From contig NZ_HG966617.1 of NCBI RefSeq assembly GCF_000689395.1, forward strand, positions 1,604,027-1,668,026: a stretch of 64,000 nt of DNA, read 5' to 3'. The stretch is from Candidatus Phaeomarinobacter ectocarpi. Its GTDB lineage: Bacteria > Pseudomonadota > Alphaproteobacteria > CGMCC-115125. Shown here in pieces: positions 1 to 9,410 of the stretch (positions are counted from its first letter, which is position 1; each line of letters begins with the position of its first letter). Below the pieces are notes generated by a model. That model made no database searches, had not been told where the DNA came from, and worked only from the letters and a program-made list of their open reading frames with translations. The position numbers and the translations under genes are program-made.

Positions 1-804
1 AACACCCTGCTCCTCAAACGCCTGCGCCCGATCCTTGTCCGCATCTTCACGCGTCAGAAGAATGACCGGTGTGTCAGACGCCGTCCGAACCAGCTTTGAC
101 GTAAGGGGAAGTCTGAGACGTCCATCCGCAATCACGCGAATGGGCGACCGGCCGGAGAGCCCTGGCAATCTGCAGGTCAGCTGCGGGTCATCGACAATGG
201 CAGTTGCGCTGCCGATCATGATGGCGTCGGCCTGCGCGCGCATGAGGTGGGTCCGCTCGCGCGCCATTTCACCCGTGATCCAGTGGCTCTTGCCGGTATG
301 GGTGGCAATCTTGCCGTCCAGCGTTGAGGCAATTTTCAAAAGAACCTCGGGACGGTTTCGGGTCACCCGGCATGTGAACCCGGAATTGGCGTCCTTGGCT
401 TCATCCTCAAGCACGCCTTCCGTCACCGAGATACCGCCGTCCTTCAACATGGCGACGCCCTGACCATTCACCCGTGGATCATCGTCCGTACACGCCACAA
501 CAGCGCGGGAAATGCCTGCATCAATCAGAGCCTGTGCACATGGTCCGGTCTTGCCGGTGTGGGCACAGGGTTCAAGGGTGACATAGGCAGTTGTGCCGCG
601 CGCCCGTGCACCCGCCCGGCCAATGGCCTGTGTCTCTGCGTGGGGACGACCGCCCGGTTGCGTCCAGCCCCGGCCTACGACCAGGGGAACATCACCGGAT
701 GTATCAACCAGCACGCAGCCGACAGATGGATTGGGAGCAACCTGGCCCAGACCGCGACGCGCAAGCGTCAGCGCCATGCGCATAAAGCGCAGGTCTATGG
801 CCAT
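1..804 (-). CDS. ribD: Riboflavin biosynthesis bifunctional deaminase/reductase RibD (C-terminus cut by window edge)
   Basis: RibD deaminates and then reduces the pyrimidine intermediate made by RibA in riboflavin synthesis. Translating the minus strand gives an N-terminal deaminase with APNPSVGCVLV (residues 24-34), the zinc ligand motif HAE (H55) and EPCAHTGKTGPC (C80, C89). The start of the reductase domain (VLLKIASTLDGKIA) follows. The frame is open to base 1, so the 3' end lies outside the window. I chose the ATG at 804, which has AAGGA four bases upstream; GTG at 822 is in frame and possible. The gene follows nrdR by 108 bp on the same strand, a common alphaproteobacterial order. Confidence 0.93.
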   Translation of the reverse strand, partial: MAIDLRFMRMALTLARRGLGQVAPNPSVGCVLVDTSGDVPLVVGRGWTQPGGRPHAETQAIGRAGARARGTTAYVTLEPCAHTGKTGPCAQALIDAGISRAVVACTDDDPRVNGQGVAMLKDGGISVTEGVLEDEAKDANSGFTCRVTRNRPEVLLKIASTLDGKIATHTGKSHWITGEMARERTHLMRAQADAIMIGSATAIVDDPQLTCRLPGLSGRSPIRVIADGRLRLPLTSKLVRTASDTPVILLTREDADKDRAQAFEEQGV

Positions 805-912
805 CCGTTCCTTGGGGGCCACCTGTTCTTTGGGGGAAAGATCCACCCTCTTCTCCGGTCTTGTGCTCTTGCGCACTGCCGGGCCGCACCATGCGGCATC
901 GAGAATGCGCTG

Positions 913-1389
913 TTAGTCTTCTTCGCCGTTTTCGTCCTCAGAGTCGCCCAGGCCACCGAGGAAATTCTCAAAATCCTTGGCTTCCCGGAAATTCCGGTAC
1001 ACCGATGCAAACCGCACATAGGCCACTTCATCGAGCAGCTTCAGGCGCTCCATCATCAGTTCACCGACCATCGAGGCCGGAATGTCGGATTCGCCCGTAC
1101 TCTCGAGCTCACGCACGATTCCGGACACCATACGCTCCACCCGTTCTGGCTCAACCGGACGTTTGCGCAAGGATATTTGCAGTGACCGCATCAGCTTGTC
1201 CCGGTCAAACGGTTCCCGCTTGCCGTTGCGCTTGACGACCGTCAGATCGCGAAGCTGGACGCGTTCAAAGGTGGTAAAGCGAGCACCACAGGCCGGACAG
1301 AACCGACGTCGACGGATCGCGGCCGCGTCTTCGGTTGGCCGTGAGTCCTTAACCTGTGTGTCCTCATTGCCGCAAAACGGGCAGCGCAT
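913..1389 (-). CDS. nrdR: Transcriptional repressor NrdR
   Basis: NrdR is an ATP/dATP-sensing zinc protein that represses ribonucleotide reductase genes. The 158-residue product has the N-terminal zinc ribbon with two CxxC pairs (C3/C6 and C31/C34), the FTTFER segment after it, and an ATP-cone domain beginning [16 protein letters not shown] at about residue 51. Length and both domains are standard. The acidic C-terminal tail (SEDENGEED) is typical of alphaproteobacterial forms. It lies between glyA and ribD on the same strand and is probably co-transcribed with them. Confidence 0.97.
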   Translation of the reverse strand: MRCPFCGNEDTQVKDSRPTEDAAAIRRRRFCPACGARFTTFERVQLRDLTVVKRNGKREPFDRDKLMRSLQISLRKRPVEPERVERMVSGIVRELESTGESDIPASMVGELMMERLKLLDEVAYVRFASVYRNFREAKDFENFLGGLGDSEDENGEED

Positions 1390-1468
1390 ATCCCAATATC
1401 CCCAGAAAACCGGACTTCAACGATAGGCTCAAACGAGGCAGAAGCCTGAATCAAGCCCGGGTCTCTGT

Positions 1469-2767
1469 TTACCCGTAAATCGGGAAACGTGCACACAATT
1501 CGAGGACCCGCTCTTTGACGGAGGCCTCAACAGCCCCGTTGTCCTCAGGATTGGCCACCAGGCCATCCAGAACTTCGGTGATGAGATCACCAATGAGCGA
1601 GAACTCAGCTACGCCAAAGCCGCGTGTCGTGCCGGCCGGCGTTCCCAGACGAACCCCGGACGTAATGGCCGGAGGGGCTGGATCAAACGGCACACCGTTC
1701 TTGTTGCAGGTGATGTGCGCGTTTTCGAGGGAATGCTCGGCTGCCTTGCCGGTGAGGTTTTTGGGACGCAGGTCCACCAGCATCAGATGGCTGTCGGTGC
1801 CGCCGGACACGATGTCCACGCCGCCCTTTTGCAGCGCCGAAGACAGGGCGCGTGCATTCTCGACGACATTTTGTGCGTAGATCTTGAAGCTGGGCTGGAG
1901 GGCTTCCCCGAACGCAACCGCCTTGCCGGCAATCACATGCATCAGCGGACCGCCCTGAATGCCGGGGAAAATGGCTGAATTGATCTTCTTCGCCAGCTTC
2001 TCGTCATTGGTGAGGATCATGCCGCCGCGGGGGCCACGAAGCGTCTTATGCGTGGTGGTGGTGCAGACATCCGCATAGGGCAGCGGGCTGGGATAGACCC
2101 CGCCGGCCACCAGACCTGCAAAGTGCGCCATGTCGACCATCAAGAAGGCATCAACACTATCTGCGATTTCACGGAATTTGGCGAAGTCGATGACCGGTGA
2201 ATAGGCAGAGCCACCAGCAATAATCAGCTTGGGTTTGTGCTCCTGCGCGAGCGTGGCCACGTCATCATAGTCAATGTGACCGTCCTGCTTGCGCACCCCG
2301 TACTGCACAGGGTTGAACCACTTGCCCGACTGGTTCGGCTTTGCGCCGTGGGTCAGGTGCCCGCCCGCATCAAGGCTCATGCCCAGAATGGTATCGCCGG
2401 GCTTGATCATCGCCATCATGGCGCCCTGGTTGGCCTGACTGCCGGAGTTGGGCTGCACATTGGCGAACTCACAATTGAACAGACGCTTGGCGCGCTCAAT
2501 CGCCAGCACTTCAACTTCGTCGACAAATTCACAGCCACCGTAGTAGCGGCGCCCGGGATAGCCCTCAGCGTATTTATTGGTGAGGACCGAGCCCTGCGCT
2601 TCAAGGACAGCGCGGCTGACGATGTTCTCTGAGGCAATCAGCTCAATCTGCGTTTGCTGCCGGCCCAGCTCACGACCGACGGAGGCAAAGACATCCGGGT
2701 CCGTCTCGGCCAAAGACCGGCTGAAGAAACCATCATTTGCCGAGTTATCAGCGTCTTGAAGTGACAT
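1469..2767 (-). CDS. glyA: Serine hydroxymethyltransferase
   Basis: GlyA is a PLP enzyme that interconverts serine and glycine and loads tetrahydrofolate with a one-carbon unit. The 432-residue protein has [10 protein letters not shown] near the N-terminus, the [13 protein letters not shown] segment and the PLP-lysine motif [14 protein letters not shown] (K about 241). It is full length for the family. The ATG at 2767 has GAGGA at a suitable distance; a TTG two codons upstream is less likely. It heads the glyA-nrdR-ribD run. An AGGTCAAA direct repeat lies about 205-235 bp upstream of the start. Confidence 0.97.
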   Translation of the reverse strand: MSLQDADNSANDGFFSRSLAETDPDVFASVGRELGRQQTQIELIASENIVSRAVLEAQGSVLTNKYAEGYPGRRYYGGCEFVDEVEVLAIERAKRLFNCEFANVQPNSGSQANQGAMMAMIKPGDTILGMSLDAGGHLTHGAKPNQSGKWFNPVQYGVRKQDGHIDYDDVATLAQEHKPKLIIAGGSAYSPVIDFAKFREIADSVDAFLMVDMAHFAGLVAGGVYPSPLPYADVCTTTTHKTLRGPRGGMILTNDEKLAKKINSAIFPGIQGGPLMHVIAGKAVAFGEALQPSFKIYAQNVVENARALSSALQKGGVDIVSGGTDSHLMLVDLRPKNLTGKAAEHSLENAHITCNKNGVPFDPAPPAITSGVRLGTPAGTTRGFGVAEFSLIGDLITEVLDGLVANPEDNGAVEASVKERVLELCARFPIYG

Positions 2768-3179
2768 GGGCAATCCTCGATATCAGGTGCTGTAGTGGCA
2801 TTTTGTTGAGCGGTACGTCAGGCCATCAAAGACTCGCTAAAAGCCTGTGCAGCAGGAGGTAATCCGGTTGCTGCCAGCAAGCAAGTCGGCGGCCCGAAAA
2901 CCAGCCTTGCGCACCTCCCGCCTCATCCCGTTTACCTACCACAAAGGGGAAGCCTGGTGCCGGGCAGAGTTCAGGTCAAAGGTCAGAAATTTGAGGTCAA
3001 AATAGTCGGGATGAGTGTAATGAGTTGAATTAAACACAACCAGACACGACTACTGCGGGCTGATTTCAGCAATACAATGTTCCACCACTTTTATTTGCAA
3101 TAGTTGAATTGCCATCTCCCAGATAGCCATCTATATGCAGGGAATAGCTGAAATGACAGTGCCCAACCGGAGGCTAGGA
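2768..3179. promoter_or_regulatory. Divergent glyA/mucR intergenic region with phased AGGTCAAA repeats
   Basis: This 412-bp gap separates divergent glyA and mucR and must hold both promoters. AGGTCAAA occurs at 2973-2980 and again at 2994-3001, exactly 21 bp (two helical turns) apart, with a related AGGTCAG at 2980-2986 between them. On the minus strand the same bases give two TTGACC hexamers that could be glyA -35 elements, but I see no convincing -10. The part nearer mucR (3020-3130) is clearly more AT-rich than its surroundings, which fits H-NS-like MucR autoregulation as an inference. I looked for a known riboswitch before glyA and recognised none. Confidence 0.35.
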
Positions 3180-3623
3180 ATGAGTGACTTTGATAAAGAC
3201 TTGGACGCCATTGATCGCGAAGAAGTCGTGCGCCTGACGGCAGACGTTATTGCAGCTTATGTAAGCAACAACGAGCTTTCACCAGCTGAACTGCCAGAGT
3301 TGATTCGGGCCGTTCATGGTGCTCTTGGCGGCGCTGCAGGCGCCGACGCCACGCCACCGGCTGAAAAGCAGAAACCGGCTGTGCCCATCAAGCGGTCCGT
3401 CACGCCGGATTACATTGTCTGCCTGGAAGACGGCAAGCGCCTCAAAATGCTCAAGCGCTACCTGCGGTCCCACTACGGCATGTCGCCGGACGACTACCGC
3501 TCCAAGTGGAACCTGCCCGCCGACTATCCGATGGTTGCCCCCAACTACTCCAAGCAGCGCTCGCAGTTTGCCAAGGACATTGGCCTTGGCACCGGTGGCC
3601 GAGGTGGCCGCGGCGGTCGGTAA
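3180..3623 (+). CDS. mucR: MucR/Ros family zinc-finger transcriptional regulator
   Basis: MucR proteins bind AT-rich DNA and regulate exopolysaccharide, motility and cell-cycle genes in alphaproteobacteria. The product has the conserved zinc-finger block beginning CLEDGKRLKMLKRYLRSHYG, then the family signature MSPDDYRSKWNLPADYPMVA. The tail after QFAKDIGLGTGGRGG is glycine/arginine-rich. The open frame extends 15 codons upstream, but the ATG at 3180 has GGAGG six bases before it and begins MSDFDKD as family members do, giving 147 residues. A strong terminator follows directly. Confidence 0.93.
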   Translation: MSDFDKDLDAIDREEVVRLTADVIAAYVSNNELSPAELPELIRAVHGALGGAAGADATPPAEKQKPAVPIKRSVTPDYIVCLEDGKRLKMLKRYLRSHYGMSPDDYRSKWNLPADYPMVAPNYSKQRSQFAKDIGLGTGGRGGRGGR

Positions 3624-3650
3624 CGGGTCTTCATGGTCCGAACAAACAAA

Positions 3651-3682
3651 AGGCGCTGCCCCTCGGGTCAGCGCCTTTTTTT
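3651..3682. terminator. Bidirectional rho-independent terminator
   Basis: The 8-bp perfect stem AGGCGCTG/CAGCGCCT (3651-3658 and 3669-3676) encloses a 10-nt loop and is followed by a run of seven T on the plus strand, ending mucR transcripts. On the minus strand the stem is followed by TTTTGTTTGTT, so it can also end the convergent hemA operon. The minus-strand stop codon (3668-3670) lies inside the hairpin. Confidence 0.9.
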
Positions 3683-3889
3683 CGGCAGGTCTGCAAGCGC
3701 TTTTTCGAGTTTGCGCAAGGCGATGCGTTTGAGATCAGCCTCGGTAACGCGGGCGTCTCCCACAATGGAGACCTCCGTCCCCGTCCCTTCATGGACGGCG
3801 CTGACCTTCACATAGGCGCCCCGCGGCACGAATTCGAAATAGACCCGCTCAGTTGACGCATTCCCGGACGGTTTGCGTGAGCCCACCAT
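3668..3889 (-). CDS. Small conserved protein of unknown function (DUF6898-like)
   Basis: This 73-residue soluble protein starts five bases after the hemA stop and is probably co-transcribed with it. Its core (YFEFVPRGAYVKVSAVHEGTGTE, written here in part, then VSIVGDA) is a short beta-rich block followed by a helix ending in KALADLPKKRR. The pattern matches my memory of a small alphaproteobacterial family often found beside hemA and listed as DUF6898; the family name is less certain than the gene. No catalytic motif is visible. The stop codon lies inside the shared terminator. Confidence 0.7.
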   Translation of the reverse strand: MVGSRKPSGNASTERVYFEFVPRGAYVKVSAVHEGTGTEVSIVGDARVTEADLKRIALRKLEKALADLPKKRR

Positions 3890-3894
3890 GGGGA

Positions 3895-5124
3895 CTAGGC
3901 CGCCCGACTGCGATCAATCTTGAATTCGCTGAACACCTGATCCAGCGCATCCACCAAAGCGGCAATCTTGCCATCGTCATGGAACGGCCCCGGCGTGAAC
4001 CGCAGGCGCTCCGTGCCGCGCGGAACAGTCGGATAGTTGATCGGCTGCACATAAATGTTGTGCGCTTCAAGAAGGCGATCCGAGATCGCTTTGCAGGCCA
4101 CCGGGTCCCACACCATCACAGGCACGATGTGGCTCGGCGTATCCAGCACGGGAAGCCCGCGCGCTTTCAGGTCAGCCTTGAGTTTTGCCGCCTGCATCTG
4201 CTGCGCGTCACGTTCAGCACGGCTGGCCTTGAGATGGCGCACACTGGCCAGCACACCAGCTGCCAAGACGGGTGACAGCGACGTCGTGAAGATGAAACTC
4301 TGCGCATAGGAGCGCACCACATCAACGATGCGTGCGGATGCTGCAATGTAGCCGCCCATCACGCCAAAGCCCTTGGCGAGCGTGCCTTCGATGATGTCCA
4401 CCTTGTCGAGAACATCATCCCGGTCCGCGATGCCGCCGCCGCGCTGGCCATAGAGGCCAACCGCATGGACTTCATCAAGATAGGTGAGCGCATTGTACTT
4501 TTTGGCCAGATCACAGATCGCACCAATGTCGGCAATGTCGCCGTCCATGGAATAGACGCTTTCAAAGGCAACCACCTTTGGCACCGACGGATCCGAGTCG
4601 GCGAGCAGCTCTTCGAGATGCTCAAGGTCGTTGTGCCGGAAAATGCGCTTGGGACCGCCGCCATGGCGAATGCCTTCAATCATCGACGCGTGGTTCATCT
4701 CGTCGGAGAAGATCACACAGCCCTTGAGAATGCGGGCAAGGCTTGAGAGCGTCGCTTCGTTGGCGACGTAGCCGGACGTAAAGAGCAGCGCTGCTTCCTT
4801 CTGGTGAAGGTCGGCAAGTTCGCGCTCAAGTTCGATGTGGTAGTGGTGCGTGCCGGAGATGTTCCGCGTGCCGCCGGATCCAGCACCGGTCACTTCCAGC
4901 GCCGTATGCATGGCTTCCAGAACCTTGGGGTGTTGCCCCATGCCCAGATAGTCATTCGAGCACCACACGGTGATGGTGTCGTCCAGAACGCCATCTATGT
5001 AGCGCTTGGCCGTCGGATACGCGCCCTGCTGCCGCTCGAGTTCGGCAAAAACCCGGTAGCGTCCCTCAGCACGCAGCGTGTCCAAAGCACCCTGCAAGGC
5101 ATCGTCATAATTAATCCGGTTCAT
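3895..5124 (-). CDS. hemA: 5-aminolevulinate synthase
   Basis: This PLP enzyme condenses glycine and succinyl-CoA to 5-aminolevulinate, the first step of the Shemin (C4) haem route used by alphaproteobacteria. Visible motifs include [13 protein letters not shown] (from residue 54), [26 protein letters not shown] and the PLP lysine in [13 protein letters not shown] (K251). The frame is open 23 codons further upstream, but ATG 5124 starts with the usual [10 protein letters not shown] and has GAGAGGG in front, giving 409 residues. The next haem enzyme, hemB, is also in the window at 14.9 kb, not in the same operon. Confidence 0.97.
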   Translation of the reverse strand: MNRINYDDALQGALDTLRAEGRYRVFAELERQQGAYPTAKRYIDGVLDDTITVWCSNDYLGMGQHPKVLEAMHTALEVTGAGSGGTRNISGTHHYHIELERELADLHQKEAALLFTSGYVANEATLSSLARILKGCVIFSDEMNHASMIEGIRHGGGPKRIFRHNDLEHLEELLADSDPSVPKVVAFESVYSMDGDIADIGAICDLAKKYNALTYLDEVHAVGLYGQRGGGIADRDDVLDKVDIIEGTLAKGFGVMGGYIAASARIVDVVRSYAQSFIFTTSLSPVLAAGVLASVRHLKASRAERDAQQMQAAKLKADLKARGLPVLDTPSHIVPVMVWDPVACKAISDRLLEAHNIYVQPINYPTVPRGTERLRFTPGPFHDDGKIAALVDALDQVFSEFKIDRSRAA

Positions 5125-5430
5125 TTGCCGGCCCTCTCCGTCTTCCCGCAGAAGCCTTTTCACCAGCCGCCCATCCCGGACGGGCGGTTGCAAAGCTTCA
5201 CCCGCAACAACTCTCGCGGGATTATGGTTGACGTTTTGTTAACCCGGACATTTTGCCGGTGTCTTTGATCCACGTCTAAGGATCGCGACTTGTGATCAAT
5301 CTGTGACGTTCAATCTATGCCACGTAGCCAAAGTCCGCAAAGTGCGGATTGCCGCACGAAAATGGGGTCCAATGCGCCCAAAGGCCAGAAAATTTTGTCT
5401 GGCGGGCCGGTCACCCCCATGCGGACGGTG
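5125..5430. promoter_or_regulatory. hemA upstream region with a CtrA-like box and a hairpin
   Basis: This 306-bp gap lies upstream of hemA and downstream of the glycerophosphodiesterase gene. A perfect hairpin CCGCCC...GGGCGG sits at 5168-5188, about 45 bp upstream of the hemA start and probably in its leader. At 5228-5244 TTGA-N7-TTAACC differs by one base from the CtrA consensus TTAA-N7-TTAAC. The rest shows no gene; the short open frames reading through it have no ribosome site or family look. Confidence 0.35.
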
Positions 5431-6198
5431 TCAGGCCCAAAGTCCCCGCTCCTCAAGTACTTGTTTGAGCAGCGCCGGCTTGTCGGTCATCAGGCCATCC
5501 ACGCCCAGATCCAGCAGCCGTCTCATTTCGTCGGGATCATCAATCGTCCAGATATGTACCTGCAAACCGTTCGCATGACAGGTATCGATGAAGGACTTGT
5601 TTCCCAGGGTCACACCGAACTGGACCACGGGAATCTGCGTACAGCCAAACGCCGTGTGACTGCCGATGGGTATGCCCCAGGCCCGAAACCGCATCCACGA
5701 TGTCGCCCATGGCCCCATGCTGGTGCACAGCTTTGGCCCCAGCGCGTCCCGCATCTGCTGAAGCCGTCGGTCTGAGAACGATCCGATGCAGACACGCTCA
5801 ATTGCATTGGTGCGCTGAATGGCCTCGATCAACGGCGCCACGCAGGCATCATGTTTGGGGTCGATGTTGAAACGGGTCTCGGGAAATGACCCCAGCAGAT
5901 CTTCCATCAAGGGAATCGGTTCACGACCTTCAATCAGCGCCGCTTTGACCTCGGCATAATCGAGTTCCTCGATCGCGCCTTGCTGATTGGTTACCCGGTC
6001 CAGCCGGTCATCATGAAAGGACAGCAACACGCCGTCACGGGTCGCATAGGCATCGGTTTCTATGTACCGGTAGCCCATGTCCACGGCAGCCTGAAAAGCC
6101 GCCATGGTGTTTTCCGGAAAATCCACAGCGCCGCCACGATGGGCAAACGCCAGGATTCCGTCATGCTCGAGATAAGCGAATTTTGCAGGTCGACTCAT
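5431..6198 (-). CDS. Glycerophosphodiester phosphodiesterase
   Basis: GDPD enzymes hydrolyse glycerophosphodiesters to glycerol-3-phosphate and an alcohol. The 255-residue product has the full GDPD signature: AHRGG (H20), PENT (E29), the metal ligands in IETDAY (E47, D49) and the second histidine in SFHDD (H62). A C-terminal VHIWTIDDPDEMRRLLDLG block follows, with the GVDGLMTDKP strand that closes the barrel. There is no signal peptide, so it is probably cytoplasmic. It follows the L,D-transpeptidase gene by nine bases and may be co-transcribed with it. Confidence 0.93.
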   Translation of the reverse strand: MSRPAKFAYLEHDGILAFAHRGGAVDFPENTMAAFQAAVDMGYRYIETDAYATRDGVLLSFHDDRLDRVTNQQGAIEELDYAEVKAALIEGREPIPLMEDLLGSFPETRFNIDPKHDACVAPLIEAIQRTNAIERVCIGSFSDRRLQQMRDALGPKLCTSMGPWATSWMRFRAWGIPIGSHTAFGCTQIPVVQFGVTLGNKSFIDTCHANGLQVHIWTIDDPDEMRRLLDLGVDGLMTDKPALLKQVLEERGLWA

Positions 6199-6207
6199 GG
6201 GCCGAGT

Positions 6208-7554
6208 TTAGAGGGAAGCGTGACGCCCGTCGCGGCCATAAATATCGTCGCGGAAATTAACAACGCCATGCTCGTCCACCCACGCTGTGAGATAGAGCAT
6301 GTAAACCGGCACAGTCTTTTTCAGACGCACATCCTTGCGCGCACCGCTAGCCACCAGCGCGTCTACCCGCTTGCGGTCCCAGCCCTGCGCTTTGAGGATC
6401 CACGTGGTGAGATCATGCACATGCTCCACACGCACACAGCCAGACGAGTTCGCCCGGACGTTCCGCCCGAACAGGCTCTTGGACGGTGTATCATGCAGAT
6501 AGACCGCATGCGGATTAGGGAAGTGAATCTTGACGGTGCCCAGTGAGTTGCGCGGACCCGGGTCCTGACGGAACAGGAAGGTGCGTTCGTTCACTTGGTT
6601 CCAGTTGACCTTGTACGGATTAACTTCACGTCCGCCATAGCCGCGATAGACACGCATATTGAGCCGCTTGAGGTAGCTCGGGTCGCGACGGACCTGGGGT
6701 AGAATGTCCTTGCGGGCAATTGACTGCGGCACGTGCCAATAGGGATTGAACGCAAGGAACGTGATCTTGGACGTATATTCCGGGGTCTGACGATCGACCT
6801 TGCCGATCACCACACGGTGACGACGTTCCACACGGCCATTCGCTACGGCTTCCAGCTTCTGACCGGCAATGTTCACAAAGATGTAGCGCTCACCCAGCGT
6901 GGTGGAGAGTTTGTTGATCCGCTTGAGATTGCGCTCAAGCAGCGCCAGACGCGCTTTGGCGGACATGTTGAGTGCTTCAAGTGTCCGGCGACCGATAACA
7001 CCATCCGGTAAAAGGCCATTGCGTGACTGAAAGCGCTGCACGGCCCGAGTTACATCAGCATCAAACACGGTCGGGTTGCCACCGGCACCGGTAAGGTCAC
7101 CCGTTGCAATCAGGCGCTTGCGAAGCAGCGGCACGCGCAGCTCATCCACGATGCCTTCTTCCAGCTTGCCGCCGGTCTTGGGAATACGCTCCCAGCCGCC
7201 CCACTCCACGATGTTCTTGTACATGGAGATAGCGCGCAGCAGCGGCCAGTAGCCAGCGTCACCCAGCGTGGGAGCATCCGACATCGGTGCTTTGGCGTTT
7301 TCAAAATCTTCAATGCGCCGTGGTGCATCCCACGGGTCGATCCAGTCAACGGCCCAGGGGTCATCCACAAAGGAACTGCTCGGCGACGAGCGGTCAGAAT
7401 AATCCTGGGACGGGGCTGCCGGCGCAGCAGCCGGGCTGTCGCCAAAAATGTCATAGGACCGCGCAGGCTCGGCATTGGCCGCAACAGCAGCCAATGCACC
7501 GAGCGCCATAACCGTGGCAGCAAATAGGACGGTCTTGATCAGTGTGCGTGCCAA
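6208..7554 (-). CDS. Periplasmic L,D-transpeptidase (YcbB-like) with peptidoglycan-binding domain
   Basis: This enzyme makes 3-3 cross-links in peptidoglycan or attaches proteins to it. The 448-residue protein has a signal peptide (hydrophobic residues 8-25, cut likely after ANA28), a Pro/Ser-rich linker and an N-terminal transpeptidase-associated region. A peptidoglycan-binding helix bundle with AVQRFQSRNGLLPDGVIG lies near 170-190, and the YkuD domain has HDTPSKSLF (H354) and SSGCVRV (catalytic C373). The start is TTG at 7554; no earlier ATG gives a signal peptide. An LdtR-type regulator lies about 1.2 kb away (8761-9273). Confidence 0.93.
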   Translation of the reverse strand: MARTLIKTVLFAATVMALGALAAVAANAEPARSYDIFGDSPAAAPAAPSQDYSDRSSPSSSFVDDPWAVDWIDPWDAPRRIEDFENAKAPMSDAPTLGDAGYWPLLRAISMYKNIVEWGGWERIPKTGGKLEEGIVDELRVPLLRKRLIATGDLTGAGGNPTVFDADVTRAVQRFQSRNGLLPDGVIGRRTLEALNMSAKARLALLERNLKRINKLSTTLGERYIFVNIAGQKLEAVANGRVERRHRVVIGKVDRQTPEYTSKITFLAFNPYWHVPQSIARKDILPQVRRDPSYLKRLNMRVYRGYGGREVNPYKVNWNQVNERTFLFRQDPGPRNSLGTVKIHFPNPHAVYLHDTPSKSLFGRNVRANSSGCVRVEHVHDLTTWILKAQGWDRKRVDALVASGARKDVRLKKTVPVYMLYLTAWVDEHGVVNFRDDIYGRDGRHASL

Positions 7555-7962
7555 AACGGAACGATCCCAATTCTAATAGGTGGCATGAGGGGGGGAACCC
7601 TTAGAATTACCCCACTCTTTGCAACATTCAGACCGGCAGGGCCCAGGCAGGACCAGCGCGTTTGCTCACTGAAAATCCCCTGGTTCCCGCAGGCCCATGT
7701 TAGCCATAGGTCCAACCGAGAAAAGCCACTCCATCCGCGCATTTGCGACAAGCGACGTGGCGTCACCGCTCCCCCAAGCGTTAAAAGCCACGGGAAAAAA
7801 TCTAGCGCCCTTTGCGCCAGCCCGCTAGGTAATAGTTTGTTAACCATGATCATGGTGCGCGACGGCCCTGTGGGACCACAAACAGGCACCGTTCCTGCAC
7901 CGGCCAAACCATCACCGTGATGTCCCTGCCGCCCATGCGGCCAGACCAAAGGCAAATCAGTT
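7555..7962. promoter_or_regulatory. Divergent promoter region between L,D-transpeptidase and DUF1295 genes
   Basis: This 408-bp gap lies between divergent genes. At 7829-7845 GTAA-N7-TTAACC is one base from the CtrA consensus. Directly after it is the palindrome CATGATCATG (7844-7854 region). It is the natural place to look for an LdtR operator controlling the L,D-transpeptidase, but I cannot identify that motif by eye. No gene is seen in it. Confidence 0.35.
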
Positions 7963-8742
7963 TTGACGGCTTTAAGTCTCATCGGTCTCAATCTGCTTGT
8001 TGTCGGCCTTGTCGTACTTGGTCTGTGGCTGCTCAGCCTTCGTCTGAAGGATGTGAGCTTCGTGGATGCCTTCTGGCCCGTGGGCTTTGGTGTCGTTGCC
8101 TGGACCACTTTTCTGGCCGTAGACGTCGAACACAGCCGGGCGACACTCCTTTTGGGTTTCACCAGCCTGTGGTCGCTGCGTCTGGGCGTCTACCTGTTGT
8201 CCCGCTGGCTGTCTGAGCCCCACGAGGACAAACGGTATCAGGCGATGCGCCGCAACCGGCCTCATTTCAAATGGCAAAGCATCTATGTCGTCTTCGGCCT
8301 CCAGGGAGCGTTGATCGTCATGGTCGGTGTTCCGGTCATCTTCGGCATCGCCAATGCGCAGGCCCCGCTGGGCTGGCTCGATGCCATGGGCGTTCTCTTC
8401 TTCACTGCCGGCTTCATGTGTGAGTCCCTGGCTGACAGTCAGCTCGCAGCATTCAAGCGCGACAAGGACAATGAGGGCGTGGTGATGGACAAGGGCCTGT
8501 GGGCCTGGTCCCGACATCCCAACTATTTCGGCAATACCCTGATCTGGTGGGGCCTCTTCCTAATTGCGGCGTCAGACACAGCAAACCTGTGGACGGTTGT
8601 TGGTCCCATCCTGATGACGTGGCTGATTTTGAAGATTTCCGGGGTGTCGCTACTGGAGCGCGGACTGCACAAGTCCCGGCCCGGCTACGACGCCTATGTG
8701 GCCCGGACCAGTGCGTTCATTCCCCTGCCGCCCCGGAAGTAG
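7963..8742 (+). CDS. DUF1295 family integral membrane protein (steroid 5-alpha-reductase-like fold)
   Basis: The 259-residue product has about six hydrophobic segments. The C-terminal signature GLWAWSRHPNYFGNTLIWWG is found in DUF1295 and related isoprenylcysteine methyltransferase/steroid reductase-fold proteins. The following LLERGLHKSRPGYDAYVART segment is also typical. The substrate is unknown. Translation appears to begin at TTG 7963, since no ATG occurs before the first membrane segment, with AAAGG about ten bases upstream. It is divergent from the L,D-transpeptidase and convergent with the LdtR-like gene. Confidence 0.88.
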   Translation: MTALSLIGLNLLVVGLVVLGLWLLSLRLKDVSFVDAFWPVGFGVVAWTTFLAVDVEHSRATLLLGFTSLWSLRLGVYLLSRWLSEPHEDKRYQAMRRNRPHFKWQSIYVVFGLQGALIVMVGVPVIFGIANAQAPLGWLDAMGVLFFTAGFMCESLADSQLAAFKRDKDNEGVVMDKGLWAWSRHPNYFGNTLIWWGLFLIAASDTANLWTVVGPILMTWLILKISGVSLLERGLHKSRPGYDAYVARTSAFIPLPPRK

Positions 8743-8760
8743 CGACAGGGGAAGAAGGCA

Positions 8761-9273
8761 CTAAAGGCGGTAGCGGATCTGATCGGTCCAGAAGCGCTCA
8801 AGACGGCGCAGCGTGGTGTTGATGATCGACAGGTCGTCTTCTGCCACTTCACCAACAGGCTGCAAAGACAACAGGTGACGCTCATAGAGCTCATCCACCA
8901 GTTCGTTGATCTCCATACCCTTCTCGGTAAGGCTTACACGCACGGACCGGCGGTCTGCTTCAGACCGTTTGTGATGGATGTAACCCGTATCCACCAGCTT
9001 TTTCAGATTGTAGGAAACATTGGACCCAAGGTAATGGCCGCGTGTCCGCAGCTCACCAGCGGTCAACTCGGCGTCGCCAATGTTGAACAGCAGCAAGGCC
9101 TGCACACTGTTGATTTCATCGCAGCCAATACGGTCCAGCTCGTCCTTGATGACATCAAGCAGGCAGCGGTGGAGCCGCTCAACAAATGTCAGCGTTTCAA
9201 GGTAATGGGCCTTGAGAGCGGAAACATCCGTTTCCGGCGTCTCATCCACGGCCACAGCGGCGCTCATATTCAT
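8761..9273 (-). CDS. ldtR: LdtR-like MarR family transcriptional regulator
   Basis: A winged-helix protein of about 170 residues. Its core, with ETLTFVERLHRCLLDVIKDE, INSVQALLLFNIGDAELTAG and ELRTRGHYLGSNVSYNLKKL, followed by RSEADRRSVRVSLTEKG, matches the LdtR group described in Liberibacter and rhizobia, where it controls an L,D-transpeptidase gene and stress tolerance. An L,D-transpeptidase is encoded about 1.2 kb away, which supports the call. Three in-frame ATGs lie close together; 9273 has GGGAG seven bases upstream and is preferred over 9279. Confidence 0.82.
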   Translation of the reverse strand: MNMSAAVAVDETPETDVSALKAHYLETLTFVERLHRCLLDVIKDELDRIGCDEINSVQALLLFNIGDAELTAGELRTRGHYLGSNVSYNLKKLVDTGYIHHKRSEADRRSVRVSLTEKGMEINELVDELYERHLLSLQPVGEVAEDDLSIINTTLRRLERFWTDQIRYRL

Positions 9274-9410
9274 GTTCATACTCCCGGTTTCTTCGATACC
9301 AACCCGCCTTTCTTGACGGGATTTATCTCGAACTCGGTAGCAACTTTACGCGACCCGCCTTAATGGAACGCGAAACTGCCAGCGCAATGTATTTCAAAGT
9401 TTAAACAATT

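Noticed and set aside
2774..2960. Riboswitch (ZTP, glycine or SAM type) upstream of glyA
   Set aside because: I compared the minus strand with the motifs I remember and found no matching conserved core or pairing.
5270..5320. FNR/FixK box (TTGAT-N4-ATCAA) upstream of hemA
   Set aside because: TTGATC and GATCAA occur but with the wrong spacing for a functional site.
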